Shown: positions 1 to 11,799 of the stretch, piece after piece | Position numbering within the stretch: position 1 is the stretch's first letter | How the letters are laid out: every line of letters begins with the position of its first letter | NCBI GenBank assembly: GCA_016508695.1 | Contig: VNKQ01000016.1 | Coordinates: forward strand, 496,001-560,000 | Source: Hyphodiscus hymeniophilus | Taxonomy: Eukaryota; Ascomycota; Leotiomycetes; Helotiales; Hyphodiscaceae | Direction: 5' to 3' | Length of the DNA stretch: 64,000 nt | Program-made: the position numbers and the translations under genes | Notes under the pieces: generated by a model | Told to the model about the DNA's origin: nothing | The model's input: only the letters and a program-made list of their open reading frames with translations | Databases searched by the model: none

Positions 1-299
1 GAAGAACGTTTGATTCCGTTCGCGAGTGCAAGTCTCAGACGTTGGGCTACAGTATCGACTCAACTCGGAGTTGCATGGCTGAGCAATTTGCCGTGTACTT
101 TTATAGAATATTAGCTGCAGGCTGCTCAGTTGATTATTGTCACCTCGAGTCGTTCTTAGGTTCAATCACTCGTTAACACCGAGATGTTTTTATTTGGATT
201 GTTTCTGATTTTACGTCTAATGATCAGTATCATCGTATCAGTCCCTCATCAAAGAACCATGACCTGAAGAAAGTAGACCAAGTAGAACAGGATCTGGAC
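1..299. other. Intergenic, 3' flank of the acetate-type transporter
   Basis: Nothing recognisable apart from the downstream flank of the minus-strand transporter gene that ends at 300. No ORF with protein-like composition was seen on either strand. Confidence 0.5.
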
Positions 300-1512
300 T
301 CAAGCACTTTCGGTAGACACTCCAGGTTCAGCGATTCGCCCACTCCTACCGTTGACAACAGTGCTGAGGTCACCAACAGGCAGTACCATCGGGAAGTCGA
401 CTGCCAGCAAGATCTGGGCAGTGAAGAGGTACCAGCCTAACATGCTGACTACAAAAGCAAACCCTCCACCTGTCTGTACCAAATCAGCAGCGATCCCCTC
501 TCCTACCTCCAATATGGTGCTTGGGTAACATACCTTCTGTAGAGTCATTGCGAACGAAGCATTTCCCTGGCCCGCCTGCCAGAATGATCCAGCGATGATC
601 GTCATGGTGATGACCAAGAAGAAGAAGATGAAGAAGAACACGACGTTTGTTCGGATTGATGCAATCATGTATATGAAGTTCAGAAAGGCGAAGAAGAGGA
701 GGAAGAAGGCTGTGACAGAAATTATTAGCCTTGGACATTGGAAAGCATGCTCAGGGATGTTGAAACATACCGAAGCTGTTTGTGAATCCAGCAGATGACA
801 AGCCCACTCCCTGATTACCACCAGCATAGGCACCTGCAGCATTGTAGAATGGTTGCAGAGTTCCGCCATAACTGAGCCAGAATGCGCCTTGAGCATAAGT
901 TAGCCTTGTATCATCTCGAAGCTAGGTACTAAGACTGCTGCGGGTGTACTGACCGAAACTTCCGAAGACGACGAATGGGAAAGTGTTGCCAAGGAAGAAT
1001 TCAAGGACACTGCCAATAATCATGAGAAGGCCTCCATAGAAAAAGTATGTTGCACTGAAGAATTGTCAGCTTGCCCAAGAAATCCTTGAAAATGGGAAAG
1101 TAAAGCTTACGTTCCCGCAGCTCCGTTGCCTCCAGCACCTCTCCAGCCCATCAAGTCGCACGAGAAGGGTGTAAGACAAAGGATGAAACCAACAAGAGCC
1201 CTAAAGTCACTGTCAGTACTGGCATGAAACGACAAAGTGTGCCTAAGGGAAGTGGAAGCGTACAATGGGGTTGGGTTGCCGAAGGTCTTGCGTAAGTTAC
1301 CCTTCACAACATTGTGAGGAGAGAGGTACAACTCTTCGAAGAGCCGGGGATCGATCGCTACACTTCCAGCGGTGCGCAGTCTTTCCACATGCTCTGCTGG
1401 AAGGTTGGCAGAGGCGAGGTCTGTGCCTGACAGAATTCAGCATTAACGAAGCTACACTTCAACTGTCAGGGTGGGAGACTATACCTGCGTGATCTCTCTG
1501 GATACCTGACAT
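300..1512 (-). CDS. GPR1/FUN34/YaaH-family acetate-type transporter
   Basis: Polytopic plasma-membrane protein of the family that includes yeast Ato/Ady2 and Aspergillus AcpA, which move acetate or ammonium. Reading the minus strand from the ATG at 1512 and removing five short introns gives about 300 residues. The family signature NPTPLALVGF follows an N-terminal tail containing LYLSPHNVVKGNLRKTFG. Further family blocks are CLTPFSCDLMGWRGAGG, NTFPFVVFGSFG, FWLSYGGTLQPFYNA and IASIRTNVVFFFIFFFL. Six hydrophobic segments fit the family. The first coding exon is only 28 bases (1485-1512), followed by an intron at 1427-1484. It is divergent from the Zn2Cys6 regulator at 2604, a possible control partner. 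The family is secure; the substrate is inferred. Confidence 0.9.
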
Positions 1513-2603
1513 GATGGGATCTGTTGGACAGAATTGATTCTTGAAGAGAAAAGAGAGGGTTTGTGATTTTGAAAATTCGAGGTTGAAAGATGAAAGTTGT
1601 AAAGAATCGAGGAATATTTGCGGAAGAGGCAGCATGTAATGGTGAATGATTTGGAAAATAATCTGATAGTTTGTGATAAGGTGATGAGATCATGCAAAAT
1701 AGTACAACTTAAGCCACTCGCGCAAGCTATTCACTTTGTCCAGTCAATGCGAGGGCTGGCAACTTTGAATCTCGATGTCCACTTGTTGATTTATTCTCGA
1801 AGCCAGCAGATCTCTAAAAACAGCGAAGCCTTATTTTGTGAGTAGGAAATACTTGTGCAAAATCCAGTACAAGTTATTGAGGAGTAAGGATCACAATTTA
1901 CTAATGTATATTATGAGTAAGTAATTCTATGTAGTCTCCATCAGTGCTACTTTTTGGATGACAAAGGTCATTCGAAAGTGCCTCTCGAGGCTCCTAATGG
2001 CGTGCAGATCTGTGTAAATTTACAGATCAAGAGTGAAACACTATTGGTATGATGAGAATTGGGTGATTACACTTGTAAGGCTGTGTATACGAACTGTATG
2101 GGATGAGCTTGGATTGTCCCTAGAGTTGAATATTGACATGAATCTACAACGTGATTATCAGGTGACCTTAGCATCTTTACACATTGCAACACTGAGTAAG
2201 GTCCATATCAAATAGCTAAAGCAGTACTCATTTCGTTGTGTTGTCCTATTTAGCTGCGTTTCTTTCTGAGAGTGTGGACTATTCTTAGGTTGATATCTCC
2301 CAAGCATAACAACCTCGCGAACACGGACGGAAGAACAACCTCATCCGTCCACAGCTGACCGACCTCCTTTCCTACGACTTCCAAACTTCTCTCGACCTTT
2401 TTCGAGCGAAACGGACAATGGGCCCAACTTCTACAGCCGTATTCCTCACATTTATTGAGACTATAGAAATCGACTGGGGTACATGCTGTACAGTCAGAAT
2501 ACCAAAATTCGAACGTGCAATTAGGTAAGTAAAGCACGTGACAGTCCATTTGTCGTCACCTCAATCCAACCCCCTGACCAATATGTAGATATCTTTGATC
2601 GCA
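1513..2603. other. Divergent intergenic region, transporter/regulator
   Basis: About 1.1 kb between two divergent start codons, AT-rich around 1840-1930. It must hold the promoters of the acetate-type transporter and of the Zn2Cys6 gene. A single CACGTG lies near 2533. No convincing gene was found. Confidence 0.5.
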
Positions 2604-4778
2604 ATGACCACAAACGAGCAGGAACATAGTTCCATTCACAATGGAGCTCGGCCTCCCACCGTCTGTGATGTGCCACAGCTTTCTCGAATGGCTTGTAGCT
2701 TCTGCCGTATTCGGAAACTCAAGTGCAACAAGGTTATCCCTACGTGTGGTTCTTGCAGCAAATACCGACATCAGTGCATCTATGAGTCAACTCGGAAGGT
2801 TGGTCCCAGCAAATCTCGCAAGAAGGGCTATGTCTCTGCATTGCAGGAGCGCCTGGGTAGAAATTCCTTGTCTCACGTGACTGAGTTCGTTTCTGATGTA
2901 CAGCAGCTCAGATTGAGACGTCTCTATTGAAACAGGATGGGAAAGAACAAAGCGAACTAGTACAGACCGGACCGGAAACCTGTGTTTCAATGGGTTCTGA
3001 TTTGGAATCCGACATGATATCTCAGGATGTAGTTCGGGAGCTGTGGGTCTGCTCAATGTATGTGAAAGTCGCTGCTGATGCTTTCACAGGGAAGAAGTAT
3101 ATTTTCAAAAAATGCACGACTCAATGCCGATGTTTCATAGAGCTCGCTATCTGGCTGCGACCGAGCTTGAATTAGGATTGCAGCCTCCCATCTACTTGCG
3201 TCACGCAGTCCTTGCCTTGGCTGCCTGCGCATCACCGAAACATGCAGAATTTCAGGAGCGGTTTTATCGAAGCTCGCGAGAAGCACTGGAGTTCGTGGAG
3301 ATGAGTGACGATATCCTTGACATGGTTTCCGTCGAGCAGGCGCAGACATGGGTTCTGATTGCAACTTACGAGTTCCGGCGGATGCATTTTCACCGGTCTT
3401 GGATGAGCACTGGGAGGGCTGTCCGCTTGGTGCAAATGATGGGATTGCACTGCATGGATAGCAATGAATCTGATATCTCGCCACTGCTCGTGGGTAGACC
3501 GAATGATTGGACCGCCCGAGAAGAGCGAAGACGCACTTTTTGGATGGCCTTCTGTTTGGATCGGTACGCGGCTATTGGGCACGGTTGGCCGAGTACAGTG
3601 GATGACAAAGACGTGAGTGCTTTTCTTATGCAATATTTAGCACGTACTAACAAGCCCGAGCAGATACATACTCGTTTGCCCGCTCCAGAGGAAGCCTTTC
3701 AGAGCTGCACCGAAACGTTGTCCCCGTTTCTGCGGGAAGCCATGACTTTAGAAGGAGCGGCAACTTTATCCCCATTTGCCGGACTGGTGGCCATGACTGG
3801 CATTTGTAGCCAAAGACTTACTAATATCCGACGGTTCGGCCTCGCGAACACTGATCATAGAGAATTTTGGAGAACCGGCACTCTGGACAGTAACTTGGTT
3901 CGGCCCTTAATCATCCCCAGTCATCTGCGAGTTCCAGCTCCCAAATGGGATCCGAATCTATACTTTTTGAATATGGTTGGTCACGCTTCGACCATTGGGG
4001 TTCATCAGATGGCATTGGCGATGGCAGGTGCCGACTCGTTACATCGCGATGCAATGAGAGATAGCGAGCGCGTAAGAGTTGAGTCCGCCATCGAGATAGC
4101 AAGTATTATGCGGTCAAGCTGCCATGTAGATCTCTCAGCTGTAAGCTTATTCGATGTCTGGCCCTGTCTCATGTCACTAACCATGTTCTGACTTCAGATC
4201 AATCCGTTTACCTCCTTTTGCTTGTATGTAGCTGCGGCGGCACTGAAACGTACGAAAATCATTGAGCTCGATGAACACCAGAAGAACTCTCTCCAATTCC
4301 TCCTGACGGCCATGAACTATCTGGAAGAAGTCAATCCTATGACGACTGCATTCAAACGTGATCTCGAGACTGAATTTCCAGATTTGACAGCCAGTCTCTC
4401 TGGTCTCGACGTTGCTAGTGAGATAGATAAAGTACGTGTAAAAGTCCTTCCATCTTCCGCCTCCTAGATTCGCTGACCCCTGGACAGGATGGATCCTCTC
4501 CCGAATCAATCGAACATTCACAAAGGAACGAGCCACGCCAGCCGTGCATGACGATGAAATCAAGCGGAGCCAGAAGCAGTGTAGAAAAGGTTAATCCAGG
4601 ATTCTCAAGTCAAGATGGTATTCTGAGTCAAGAATGGCTTGAGCTCCCCGAAACGGATATCGATTTTGGAGACAACCAGGGTGTTGACTTCCATGCTATG
4701 GACCCCTTCCTTGCCACGCCTGGCGATGAATCATTAGGAGATTTGTTTAGGCGCCCTGGAGGGCCTGGAATGCATTGA
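2604..4778 (+). CDS. Zn2Cys6 transcription factor with fungal_trans domain
   Basis: Nuclear DNA-binding regulator. The first ATG in frame is 2604. Six exons (2604-2856, 2904-3042, 3090-3612, 3664-4140, 4198-4431, 4488-4778) give 638 residues. The binuclear zinc cluster has Cys 31, 34, 41, 48, 51 and 58 in the spacing CX2CX6CX6CX2CX6C. A basic linker and a short coiled coil (QERLAQIETSLLKQD) follow, then a fungal_trans middle domain containing EEVYFQKMHDSMPMFHRA and the characteristic EERRRTFWMAFCLDR. The C-terminus is acidic. The second exon has a tandem CAGCAG acceptor, so one Ala may be present or absent. The third exon uses a GTGGGT donor and a 47-base intron. Target genes are unknown; the divergent transporter is a candidate. 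Confidence 0.92.
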
Positions 4779-5213
4779 AACGAAGACCGAATCAAAATCC
4801 CCGCGAGGCACATCAATTAGTCCATCCGTCCAAACTGATTGCAACCCTGCAGTCCAAAACACATCATGCATCGATCGGTTCGGATAAACGATTGAAGCTT
4901 GACGAATTCGACAAATAGACAAAGTATGAGACTCTTGCCTTGTGGCGTGCTACTAGAGCTCTCTCGTCGGGAATTGTTGTGTTGTCATTACCATCATGCT
5001 GAGTGCCATGCAAAGCCAACAAACGTCGAAAGTCACAGAGGAAGTAGGAGTCTAAATCATCAATTTGGATAACTCCAATAAAAAGAATTCCGGCAAGCCA
5101 AGCCTCAAACCTCCTTTAGAGGGAGGACGGTCAACCACAAAATCCCTCAACGCCAGGCTCAGTCGCTATCCAAACCATGAAAAGCAGTTTTGTTTGTCCA
5201 TCTCTCTGTCCAG
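4779..5213. other. Intergenic, convergent 3' ends
   Basis: Lies between the 3' ends of the Zn2Cys6 gene and the small minus-strand ORF. No gene or clear terminator was seen. Confidence 0.5.
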
Positions 5214-5516
5214 CTAACGCCTCGGGACATGACCACAGAACGGACCGCCTTGGTACCTCCCATAGTCTAGCTCACCAAATCTCCGTATGCGCTTCAGCAT
5301 CTCCTCCTCGGTCTCTGGCCCAGCCCTCGCTGGTTTCTGTTCTCGTTCCGGCTCGGGGATCTTTGCAAGCAGCTCCTTGGTCTTCTGCCAAGCCTTCGAG
5401 CGCCTCGAGGCTGGCTTCTCATAGGTAGAAGCCATGATGATTGGCTTCTCGGAATATATTGTGGAGGTGGAGTATGTGGATTCGGCGTAAGGCTTGAATT
5501 GGGCTTGTGAACTCAT
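5214..5516 (-). CDS. Small basic protein of unknown function
   Basis: Uninterrupted 100-residue ORF with a true ATG at 5516. The product is hydrophilic, rich in Lys, Arg, Glu and Pro, with no signal peptide or membrane segment. The middle (SRRSKAWQKTKELLAKIP) looks like an amphipathic helix, and the tail GELDYGRYQGGPFCGHVP is rich in Gly and aromatic residues. Composition is protein-like and the ORF sits alone between convergent and tandem intergenic spacers, so I take it as a real but unrecognised gene. It could also be the last exon of a longer gene. Confidence 0.5.
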   Translation of the reverse strand: MSSQAQFKPYAESTYSTSTIYSEKPIIMASTYEKPASRRSKAWQKTKELLAKIPEPEREQKPARAGPETEEEMLKRIRRFGELDYGRYQGGPFCGHVPRR

Positions 5517-6906
5517 GTTGAGCTATTCGGAATGGGCGTTTGATTTTGGGAGGTTGGTTTTAATGATCGATATGTGAGGTGTATAAGGTATGCTTGGGAA
5601 GATAGCGTGGAAGCTTGGAAGACGTGCAAGACTAAAGCTTGATGATATTCTTTGAATACTGAAATCGAGTGTCTGAGAATCCTATTTGAGAAATCTCGAA
5701 GCATATATACATCTATCTCATTCACTCATATGGAGTACAGAGCCCGGCAGATTATTCGACCTTTCTGACAGCCCGATTTCCGGATGACTCTTAGGCACCA
5801 CAACACCGACTCTCCTCATTGAACAATATGAACTCCGCTTAATCAGGGGCGAGGCTACCAAATTGGATACGTGCAGACGCCCACGACCAGATTATGCGCG
5901 TACACCCCCACAGTTTTCAAGTAAAAGCTTTCGCTGCCTGAGTTCTGACGCGAGGTTTTCGCAACCCTGCCAAGCCAGCAACGTTGTCCTGCATCTGATG
6001 TCCTTCGTTGCGCAACAGTTACCTCCCTGGCTGGCGCAGCTCGCACCTCGGCCGATGACTCGACAGGCCTGTCAGGGCGTGCGCGGCTGGGTTTGATTGA
6101 GGGTGCACATAGCGATTGGTGTATGGAAGAATTCACGGACAATGTGTCAGTGTGTCACCCACACGGAGTTACGAAAACGCACGTCGGCGTTGGACTGTTG
6201 CCTGAGTCACGCCACGAAAATGCACAGTAAATTACATATCTACGTAAACGTGAAATCCCTTTTGATGGGCGGCGTTGATGCGTTCGTTGCCTTTGTGGCT
6301 GGGTTGTCCTATCTCAAGAAGCTGCCGGCGAGCCTGAATTGGTGATTCGGTGTGCAAGCAAGGTGGGCATTACAGTAGAGTCGCGGAGATCGGGTCGGCG
6401 CTCGGCTATTCAGGGGAGGTTATGGGGAGGAATGGAAAGTCAGTCGGACTTGTTAAGATTTCCTCTTTTCTTCTGACTCAATTATTGGACTTGATTCGAC
6501 AATTGGGATGAGTCGAGTCAAGCTTATCAAGCGTTGTCAACTAGGTAGCCCTTAATGATCAATCGTCTAGATAAGAGATTCAAGAAGAGTTCGAGGACGA
6601 GGCATTTGAACTCCGGGAATAGGTTGATATATTTTTTGATAGAGAACGAATCAACAACAATAGTAGCTTTTGACGCTTTTCACAAAGCGATCTGTAGCAT
6701 AGCTCAATCAGAGAAGTTTTCAACGTCTAAGTAAAGCTTTCGTATTTACAGCGGTTTTCAAAGGTCCGATGCAAATATTCGGATAGCGATAACGACTATC
6801 GTGAGCATAGATCGATTAGGCAGTTGTTCAGATATTCGTTCAGATATTCCGCAGCAGATTCGTAGGTCCATATAAGGTAAGTACGTATTGTACTGGTTGC
6901 AGGCGT
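5517..6906. other. Intergenic, no gene recognised
   Basis: About 1.4 kb holding the promoter of the small ORF and the 3' flank of the GFA gene. Short ORFs on both strands have no protein-like composition. The right half (about 6480-6900) is AT-rich. Confidence 0.45.
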
Positions 6907-7391
6907 TCAATACTTAGCGGGATCATCAGCATGCGGCGTGGCCTTCGACCCCAGCGGGCTTTTTAAGACCGAATAGTCAAACTTTCGATCGACGAACTTC
7001 AGCAGCTCGGGGTTGGCATTGTTTGTGTTGAGCCCCATTTCGATTTCTCCACCGTCAGCAGACGGAGGGTTAATGGGCCACCAATAGCATCTACCGCACA
7101 CAACATCAGTCTTTCGATCGAGTGGAGCAGAAACTGCTCGACTTACACGCAACCGCAGTTATCGCAGAAGTTGAAAGACAGGTTCTTATCGCCCCAGATA
7201 TACTGCTTAGTCACCGCGTTCGGCTTCGTTTCGATCTTGACCTCGTCGGTATAGTAATACCCCCAAGCGGCGCCGTAGCGTCTACAGAGCGTGCATTGGC
7301 ATACGTTGATGTACACGGGGAGTCGGGGAACTGTGAGTGTGATGGCGCCGCAGTGGCAGCTGGAGCGGATCGAGGTGTCTGTCGTCGCCAT
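6907..7391 (-). CDS. GFA/CENP-V-family zinc protein
   Basis: Member of the glutathione-dependent formaldehyde-activating (GFA, DUF636) fold family, small zinc-binding proteins of mostly undefined substrate. The ATG is at 7391. One intron starts with GTAAGT in the sequence after the Cys cluster; splicing restores CDNCGCVCYWWPINPPS. The product is about 140 residues. The zinc ligands expected for the fold are visible: SCHCG near the N-terminus, CQCTLCRR about 20 residues later, and FCDNCGC near residue 78. The C-terminal half carries the usual NPELLKF segment. The family is well supported. A true formaldehyde/glutathione role should not be assumed, because most fungal members are uncharacterised. 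Confidence 0.88.
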
Positions 7392-8168
7392 GTTGTCTCG
7401 TCTTGTTCCCGCTAATGGATGTTGTACGGAGTCTGGCAGTATACGGACGTTGGCTAGTTCTCTTAAAGTCTAGACTTTTCCTGAGCGTTGGATCGGGTAA
7501 CAAGGAAGTATTGAAAGAAAGACGTTGATATATCGGAATGTTTGTAGAAGAAACAAGCTTTATTAATGCCATTGGCCTTAGCACCATGCAGCTCGCCCCC
7601 TCGCTAATACTTGACCTTATCTATGTCCGATGTTCTGAAATGCGGGACCCCTCGTCAGGTTTGGGTATTTTCCTCCCTGTGTATTCTCGACGTGGAATAA
7701 TCCGCGGTAGATGAGTATCTGATATCTTCATTTTAATCAAAAGTTTAATAATTCTCTAATCAAATATTAACGAAGAGTGATTTGTGGTGAGTCTATCGAT
7801 ATTCCCGCACAGGCGCAAGCTTTTATGAATACTGTACACCGGCTAGTAAGTAGGATTATCAGACAACGGGAGGAAAGTTGTTCACCATTGGTGAGCATGC
7901 TTGGTAGCCCAATTATCGCAACCACATCAACCCTTCGGTTGCCGCGATGGAGATTTACTGATGCTCTGCAGGCGACCTCACAAACAAAACGAAACATAAA
8001 ACGAAAGCAAAAGAAAGCTCAAATGGGGACAAATTGGCACTCATGCCATCTATCAATATATCCGAGACAATTTCATACAAACACAGGCCACACTCAACTT
8101 TTTATTACACCAGCTCGCTGAACGCCCGTCTAGCCCCTGAGATTCCCGCTTCCCTCATCCAACCCGAC
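7392..8168. other. Intergenic, no gene recognised
   Basis: About 780 bases upstream of the GFA gene and downstream of the FLR1-type pump. An AT-rich patch lies around 7725-7770. Nothing coding was supported. Confidence 0.45.
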
Positions 8169-10192
8169 CTAGCTCTGAGCAAAAGTACTCTTCGATCGAA
8201 GGTATGCTCCATATTTCCACAGGAACCACATTCCCACTACTCCGAAACAGCTCAGTCCAGCAAGTAAACTGACCCCTCCCCCAACACCAAGATTGATGAA
8301 CATCGGCCTAGCGAAGAGGACACAAGCCGCCGCGAACATCGAACGAGAGAGATCATTCGCTGCGAACAAGGAGGCTGCATACTTCGGGTATGACAGAGGG
8401 AGGTATACGAAGATGCATTGGAAGATCAGGTAGTTTGCGGCGACCAAGATAACGACGCCAATCAAGCTAACGATCCAGTGAACACCGGCCCGAGACGTCC
8501 ACCCAAACATGAAATATCCGGCTGGTAAGAAGACGACGCCAAGCAAGGCTGGGACAAGACGATGCTCGGGTGCTCGAAGGCCGTTCTTCTTGATGTCTGG
8601 AATCAGGTACTTGAATTGGTAGACCAGGAAGCCGGAGACCCCAATCAAGCAAGCGATGCCGATGGTGATGAAGCAGAGGCCTGTCTCCCCGAGGTTAAAA
8701 TGGTATATTCGAGGGTACACCAGAGGGAAGGCCTCGAAAAAGGAATAGTAAATTCCATAAGTCAGGGAAGTCTATTATTCAAGTCAGTGCCGCATCCTCA
8801 TTTGCTCTCAGGGAAGCTGGATCCCCTTACATAGATATTGGTGAACGTCACCGCAGGATCCTTGACCATGATTTCAATGGGTTTGATAATAGCATCCAAG
8901 AACACCTCGGAAGCCTTTAAATGCTCCTGGTCGATTTCGCTCTTCGATTTGATGTTATTGTGCCCAGTCAACTTTCGCAGACGCTGCGCTCTGCGTCGGA
9001 GAATGTTATCCGCCGACGTCTCGGGGTAGGCGAATAGGAATACGATGAGGATCGGTGCGGTCAGCCAGACGATTTCCCAGAGCCCCCAACGCCAGTTCTT
9101 TGATTGAACGGCAAATCCGGCAATAATGGGTCCGATTGCTGGGCCCCAGAAACAGGCTGCTGTCCAACCTGACAGATAAACAGGAAGCATGAGGAGAGAG
9201 TACTAGTTCTTCTTTAGTATTACCATTCGAGATGACAAAAGAGATCGACTTACCATGTCACCGACTGAGGCGCCTCCGTTCGCAAGACATGGACTGCCGA
9301 AGAAGCCAGTCAAGAACCTCAGCACGAGCAAGCCAGCGTAATTATCAACCACAGCCGTGGGGATCGAGAGTATCACGAACAGGAAGAAAGTAGGTATATA
9401 GACCCAGTTCCTCCCAATCGAAGCAATCTCACTTAACGGGGCCCAAAGCAAAGGACCTATTCCATATCCTAGGACATAAATCGCGAGCCCAAGGGCTGCA
9501 GGGGTAGCGCCGACGTGAAACTTGTCCATGACTCCTTGCTCTCCAGGGACGTACATGCTTGACGCTCCATAGACTGCTAGAGAGTAGGCGCATAGCTGTA
9601 GGAGGACCCAACCTTTCTTCGAGGACGCCCAGTTTTGAGGATTGGCTGGGTCGTCGGTAGTGTACCAATCGACCAGAATGGTCCCATCTGCCGTCTTTGT
9701 GGGAGCTATGATTGCCGACTTTGTCTTCTCGGCCGCAATGGCTTGCTCGACATCGAAGCGTTCGCGGGTGTAAGCCCCGGTTGAAGTCCTGGTCAGAACG
9801 GAATGGGCCTCTGATTGCCGACTCCGTGAATGCGTGATTTCGTTGTCAGGAGCCGTGGCTACATGCGAGAGTGGAGAGGGATCTTCGGTCTCGTCGTCTC
9901 CGTCTTCGTCATTGCTACTTTCTTCACCGGACTTTCTCCTCTTCTCGAATCCCGGTGTGCCGTTCTCATTTGGTACCTCAGCAGCCTTTTCTATAGACTC
10001 GCTAGGGATATCTTCATTTGCCAGAAGGTTGTTCTGAAACTTGTTAGTGAGCAAACTCGTGATAGATTTACTCAGGAACTGTACCAAAGGTGCCCATGAG
10101 AAACCCGCCTCCTCCTCGGGGTAAAGCAGGATTCTATTTCCGGTGATGTATCTCAGTATCTGGCCTGTCGCTGACTCCCTGAACAGTTCCAT
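8169..10192 (-). CDS. MFS drug/H+ antiporter, FLR1/MDR1 type
   Basis: Plasma-membrane efflux pump of the DHA1 class. The ATG at 10192 starts the N-terminal signature of the CaMDR1/FLR1 branch (MELFRESATGQILRYITG followed by YPEEE). An unusually long, acidic, Ser-rich cytoplasmic tail of about 180 residues comes next, and then 12 predicted membrane segments. MFS motifs are visible: PLSEIASIGRNWVY (motif A) and GWTAACFWGPAIGPIIAG (motif C). Two introns, near 9190-9255 and 8775-8830, were placed from frame and GT-AG ends; the second exon opens YSLLMLPVYLSGW and the third TSLTYGIYYSFFEAF. Homologues export azoles, benomyl or natural toxins; the substrate here is unknown. The product has about 630 residues. 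Confidence 0.9.
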
Positions 10193-10826
10193 GTTCCAGA
10201 TGAATTGAATTTATATCTGCGGACTCTGTTGCGCGAGTTTCCCAAGACTTTAAGAAATGGTTGTTATTAGCAAAGTGCAAAGGCCGTCCATCCCACGATA
10301 GGAGGTACTCGGAGTCTTATACATTCTGTCGATACGTAATAATGTAAGACTTTCACGTTCAAGACTGAAGTTGCCATACTAATTTCATTCGCTTACCGCA
10401 TTGGGGAATTATCTCTTCGGACTTAATAAGCATTCTGGCAGATTGATTAATATTCGCAGCTGTGCGACTCACTCATCCTGGCGGCGTTCGCTTGGCACGT
10501 CTCACCCAATGCATCAAAGAAATATCACAAATGCGCGTCGATTCGTCTTTGGCCTTTGCCAGTGCCTTGCACTAGACTTCTCCGCCGGTACATGATCCTC
10601 ATCGTAGCCTATTCATATCCCCGTTAGGCGGTCGGCGTTAACGCCTTATTTGAACCACTGTCCACAACAGCTAGACTTTTGACATTCATAAGCAGTATGA
10701 GTAAGCATGAAGACACAATCGTCGAATGTGGTAGATGCACTTCTACATCCGTTCATTCCAGTTTTGCCTTACTTGTGGACTCCCCGTGACCGTAAGCACG
10801 GATAGATGGTATGTGAGGGAGTATTC

Positions 10827-10851
10827 CAACTTGAGTATCTCAACTTGAGTA
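10827..10851. repeat. Direct repeat CAACTTGAGTA x2
   Basis: The 11-mer CAACTTGAGTA occurs at 10827-10837 and 10841-10851 with a 3-base spacer, in noncoding DNA. It could be a paired binding site or chance duplication. Confidence 0.4.
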
Positions 10852-11327
10852 GCGCTGACTTAAGGTTTGCCACGATGCGAACATGAAAACTTGCAGCACC
10901 TATTGGTCTTCAGAAAATCCGATAGTAGGAAAGTACTCAATGGCCTTGTGCGCCGTGGATGCCAGGCACTTGTTGACATATCACACATGCAGCACAGCGA
11001 TTTCTCATCTGAAATCCACCGCACCGGCGGTCGTTCCATCCCACCACGTTGACACCCCTCAAAGTTGCAGAGGGAGCCGAGTGTGTCGCGCACAGAAAGC
11101 CGGACATGTCCACTCGAACACAATAAAGTCGATCGAAGGAGACGAATCAAGATTAGAGCGCAAGAATAGAATACAGATTAGTGAACCAAGGGAAAAGGGG
11201 AAAATGTCGCTGCAATGTCGCTGCCATAGCGGGTTGAATGACATCGAAGCGATGAGCCTCATCTTCATCAATGATGTTTATGTCCGAAGCGATTCGATTG
11301 AATATTTCAACGAGTCGCAAACTATTT

Positions 11328-11347
11328 GACGACCATTCGACGACCAT
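11328..11347. repeat. Direct repeat GACGACCAT x2
   Basis: The 9-mer GACGACCAT occurs at 11328-11336 and 11339-11347, spaced by two bases. It lies in noncoding DNA about 450 bases from the 3' end of the RTA1 gene. Confidence 0.4.
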
Positions 11348-11799
11348 CCAACGAAACATCTGACGACTGCTCGTCTATTTCTAACCCTAACTGTCCGACG
11401 TTTTGCGACGTGCAACAAAAAGGTCAGCACACACAATCTACCAATCAACTTTGAGGACGGGTTTATCACGTGCAGCTTCCTCTAAGAGGTGAAAGTCTGT
11501 GGTTTGAAAATGGTAGAGGTAGGTAAATCTACGCCGGTATACAGGGGGGTCTGATCTGAACAGAGGCCTTCATTTCTCATAATAAAAATACACTCTTTTA
11601 GTGTTAAGAACCCCAGGATCTCCGAATTGTGCGGTCTGCATCAGTGTATGTGCCCGATTTACCATGGCATCCCCAACCTGGACCAAGGAAAACATAAATA
11701 CATAAATACATGGATATATACTGCCATTCGCCCATTCCACTTGCGCCTCCGTCTATCCACACTGCCGACCAGTACACCTAGTGAACCACCACACTTATT

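Larger units (their letters stand above)
10193..11799. other. 1.6-kb intergenic region, no gene recognised
   Basis: Holds the promoter of the FLR1-type pump and the 3' flank of the RTA1 gene. A 148-codon plus-strand ORF at 10883-11329 starts with ATG but has no recognisable motif and is Ser- and His-rich like translated noncoding DNA. Small direct repeats are listed separately. Confidence 0.45.

Noticed and set aside
10883..11329. 148-codon plus-strand ORF with ATG
   Set aside because: Long by chance standards but without recognisable features, and overlapped by antisense ORFs of similar quality; not strong enough to call.
11381..11391. CTAACCCTAAC, a telomere-like repeat
   Set aside because: Only about one and a half units; no array, so no evidence of a telomere or interstitial telomere tract.
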